From Phycomyces blakesleeanus NRRL 1555(-) (taxonomy: Eukaryota; Mucoromycota; Mucoromycetes; Mucorales; Phycomycetaceae): DNA of 64,000 bases. Below the pieces are notes generated by a model. It made no database searches. It was not told the origin of the DNA and saw only the letters and a program-made list of their open reading frames with translations. Both the position numbers and the translations under genes were made by a program. Positions within the stretch are counted from its first letter, which is position 1. Every line of letters starts with the position of its first letter. This document shows positions 63,196-64,000 of this stretch, piece after piece. The stretch covers positions 957,054 to 1,021,053 of the forward strand of contig NW_017265137.1 of the NCBI RefSeq assembly GCF_001638985.1. Reading direction: 5' to 3'.

Positions 63196-63517
63196 CTTTA
63201 ACAGAGCACAATACTTTAGTACAAATTAGAATAGCGATACTTACAAACAGAAAGTGCTGGGTAGTTGGACTGAGCCGTCAGTTCTCGGGTCAGTTTTAAG
63301 AGCAGACAAGAAATTCTAGTCAGAAGTAAAAATATACTGCCAGAAGTACAACAACATTATAAAAGGTACCGGAAAGAGACATGTTATAAATTGAGTTTTA
63401 TTATAATTGTAATAATTGGGATTATGCTAATATATAGAAGTACACAGAACTCTCACAAATATACATACTACCACTGCTACAAGTAATTAGCAAATACTTC
63501 ACTAAACCATTAATAAA

Positions 63518-64000
63518 CTAAAAATCAACTGCGGCCTTCATATTTTTCGGCGTGTGGCAATTAATAATATCATCAAGGTTTACGTTGCTTGGAGCTCTTC
63601 TTTTGTTCCCCCCTTTACCAAAACATTGAAGGCGGTAGAAGTGACCAACCTTCTTCAGTTTATCAAGGCTCATTATAAATCCCGGTAAATCCTTCAGCGA
63701 CATCGGCAACTTAAACTCCTCCAGTTCCACTATAACAACAGCACCTTCGACCCGATTAAAACACCCATGTACATACATGCTAGACCCTATATTGCGATAT
63801 AACGTTAAGTTATACCTGAAAAGTAGAATTTGCATCAAGTTTAATTTTACCAATTACTTGTATCAACAAAATGCACTTTGAATTATGTTCCTCGAGCGCA
63901 TTCATGCCAAACAATGATAGTCGTAGCAAGTCTTCATGCGTTTTAACGGTGTCTTTCCTCTTATAATCTGGTTTGACTTCAGCAAAACCGACGTAGTGAT
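63518..64000 (-). pseudogene. Broken member of the PD-(D/E)XK-like orphan family, cut by window edge
   Basis: Minus strand from the window edge: HYVGFAEVKPDYKRKD, LLRLSLFGMNALEEH, CILLIQVIGK, then after about position 63837 YNLTLYRNIGSSMY, VEGAVVIVELEEFKLP and CFGKGGNKRRAP, stopping at 63518. The E-x-K in GFAEVK fits a PD-(D/E)XK nuclease core. The helix and then VIG strand follow the same order as in the gene at 34937. The two frames are offset by one base near 63837, and no GT-AG or GC-AG intron restores phase. A frameshift is the simplest reading. The N-terminus is outside the window. Confidence 0.5.

Overview
This 64 kb window looks like nuclear DNA of an early-diverging fungus, most likely Mucoromycotina (Mucorales-like). 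The evidence is short, frequent introns (about 75 inferred here), AT-rich intergenic DNA full of microsatellites, fungal-specific genes (Zn2Cys6 regulator, POB3, SWC5, EPL1, Doa10), Tc1/mariner elements, and a repetitive protein family whose pattern I associate with Mucorales from memory. No bacterial, organellar or rDNA sequence is visible. All exon-intron models come from reading splice signals and frame phase by eye; none has transcript support.

Layout. 1-4 kb: 3' end of an oxysterol-binding protein gene, TIM22 (mitochondrial inner-membrane translocase) and SWC5 (SWR1 chromatin remodeller), the last two divergent. 4.1-5.4 kb: a structurally complete Tc1/mariner element with terminal inverted repeats and TA duplication. 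5.5-7.6 kb: glycerol kinase. 10.2-12 kb: a Zn2Cys6 transcription factor. 12-16.7 kb: a gene-free, repeat-rich stretch. 16.7-17.8 kb: a low-complexity protein with a WWE-like module. 18.5-18.9 kb: a MITE-like inverted-repeat element. 20.5-27 kb: a 12-exon Doa10/MARCH6 ER ubiquitin ligase. 28-30.5 kb: a DH-PH RhoGEF. 31.5-38.2 kb: an accessory island with a transposon-end repeat, a small orphan gene, a perfect 26-bp palindrome, a multi-exon orphan gene with a nuclease-like motif, a 63/65-bp minisatellite and a second MITE. 38.6-46 kb: a small membrane protein, POB3 (FACT) and EPL1 (NuA4). 47.6-51.6 kb: a DH-BAR-SH3 RhoGEF of the Tuba type. 53-54.6 kb: a 2-oxoglutarate/Fe(II) oxygenase. 57-61 kb: a MYST acetyltransferase, ribosomal protein uS11 (RPS14) and an NDUFA4/MLRQ-like subunit. 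61.8-64 kb: a small Ser/Thr-rich ORF, a degraded Tc1/IS630-type transposase, and a broken gene related in pattern to the 35 kb orphan.

Most genes are unrelated housekeeping genes. Four act on chromatin (SWC5, POB3, EPL1, MYST) and two on Rho signalling. The most interesting points are: a Tc1 transposase whose first catalytic Asp reads as Glu; four introns that fit only GC-AG boundaries; a predicted 5-nt microexon in the DH-BAR-SH3 gene; two perfect inverted repeats inside an RPS14 intron; two MITE families; and the orphan PD-(D/E)XK-like family next to transposon ends.
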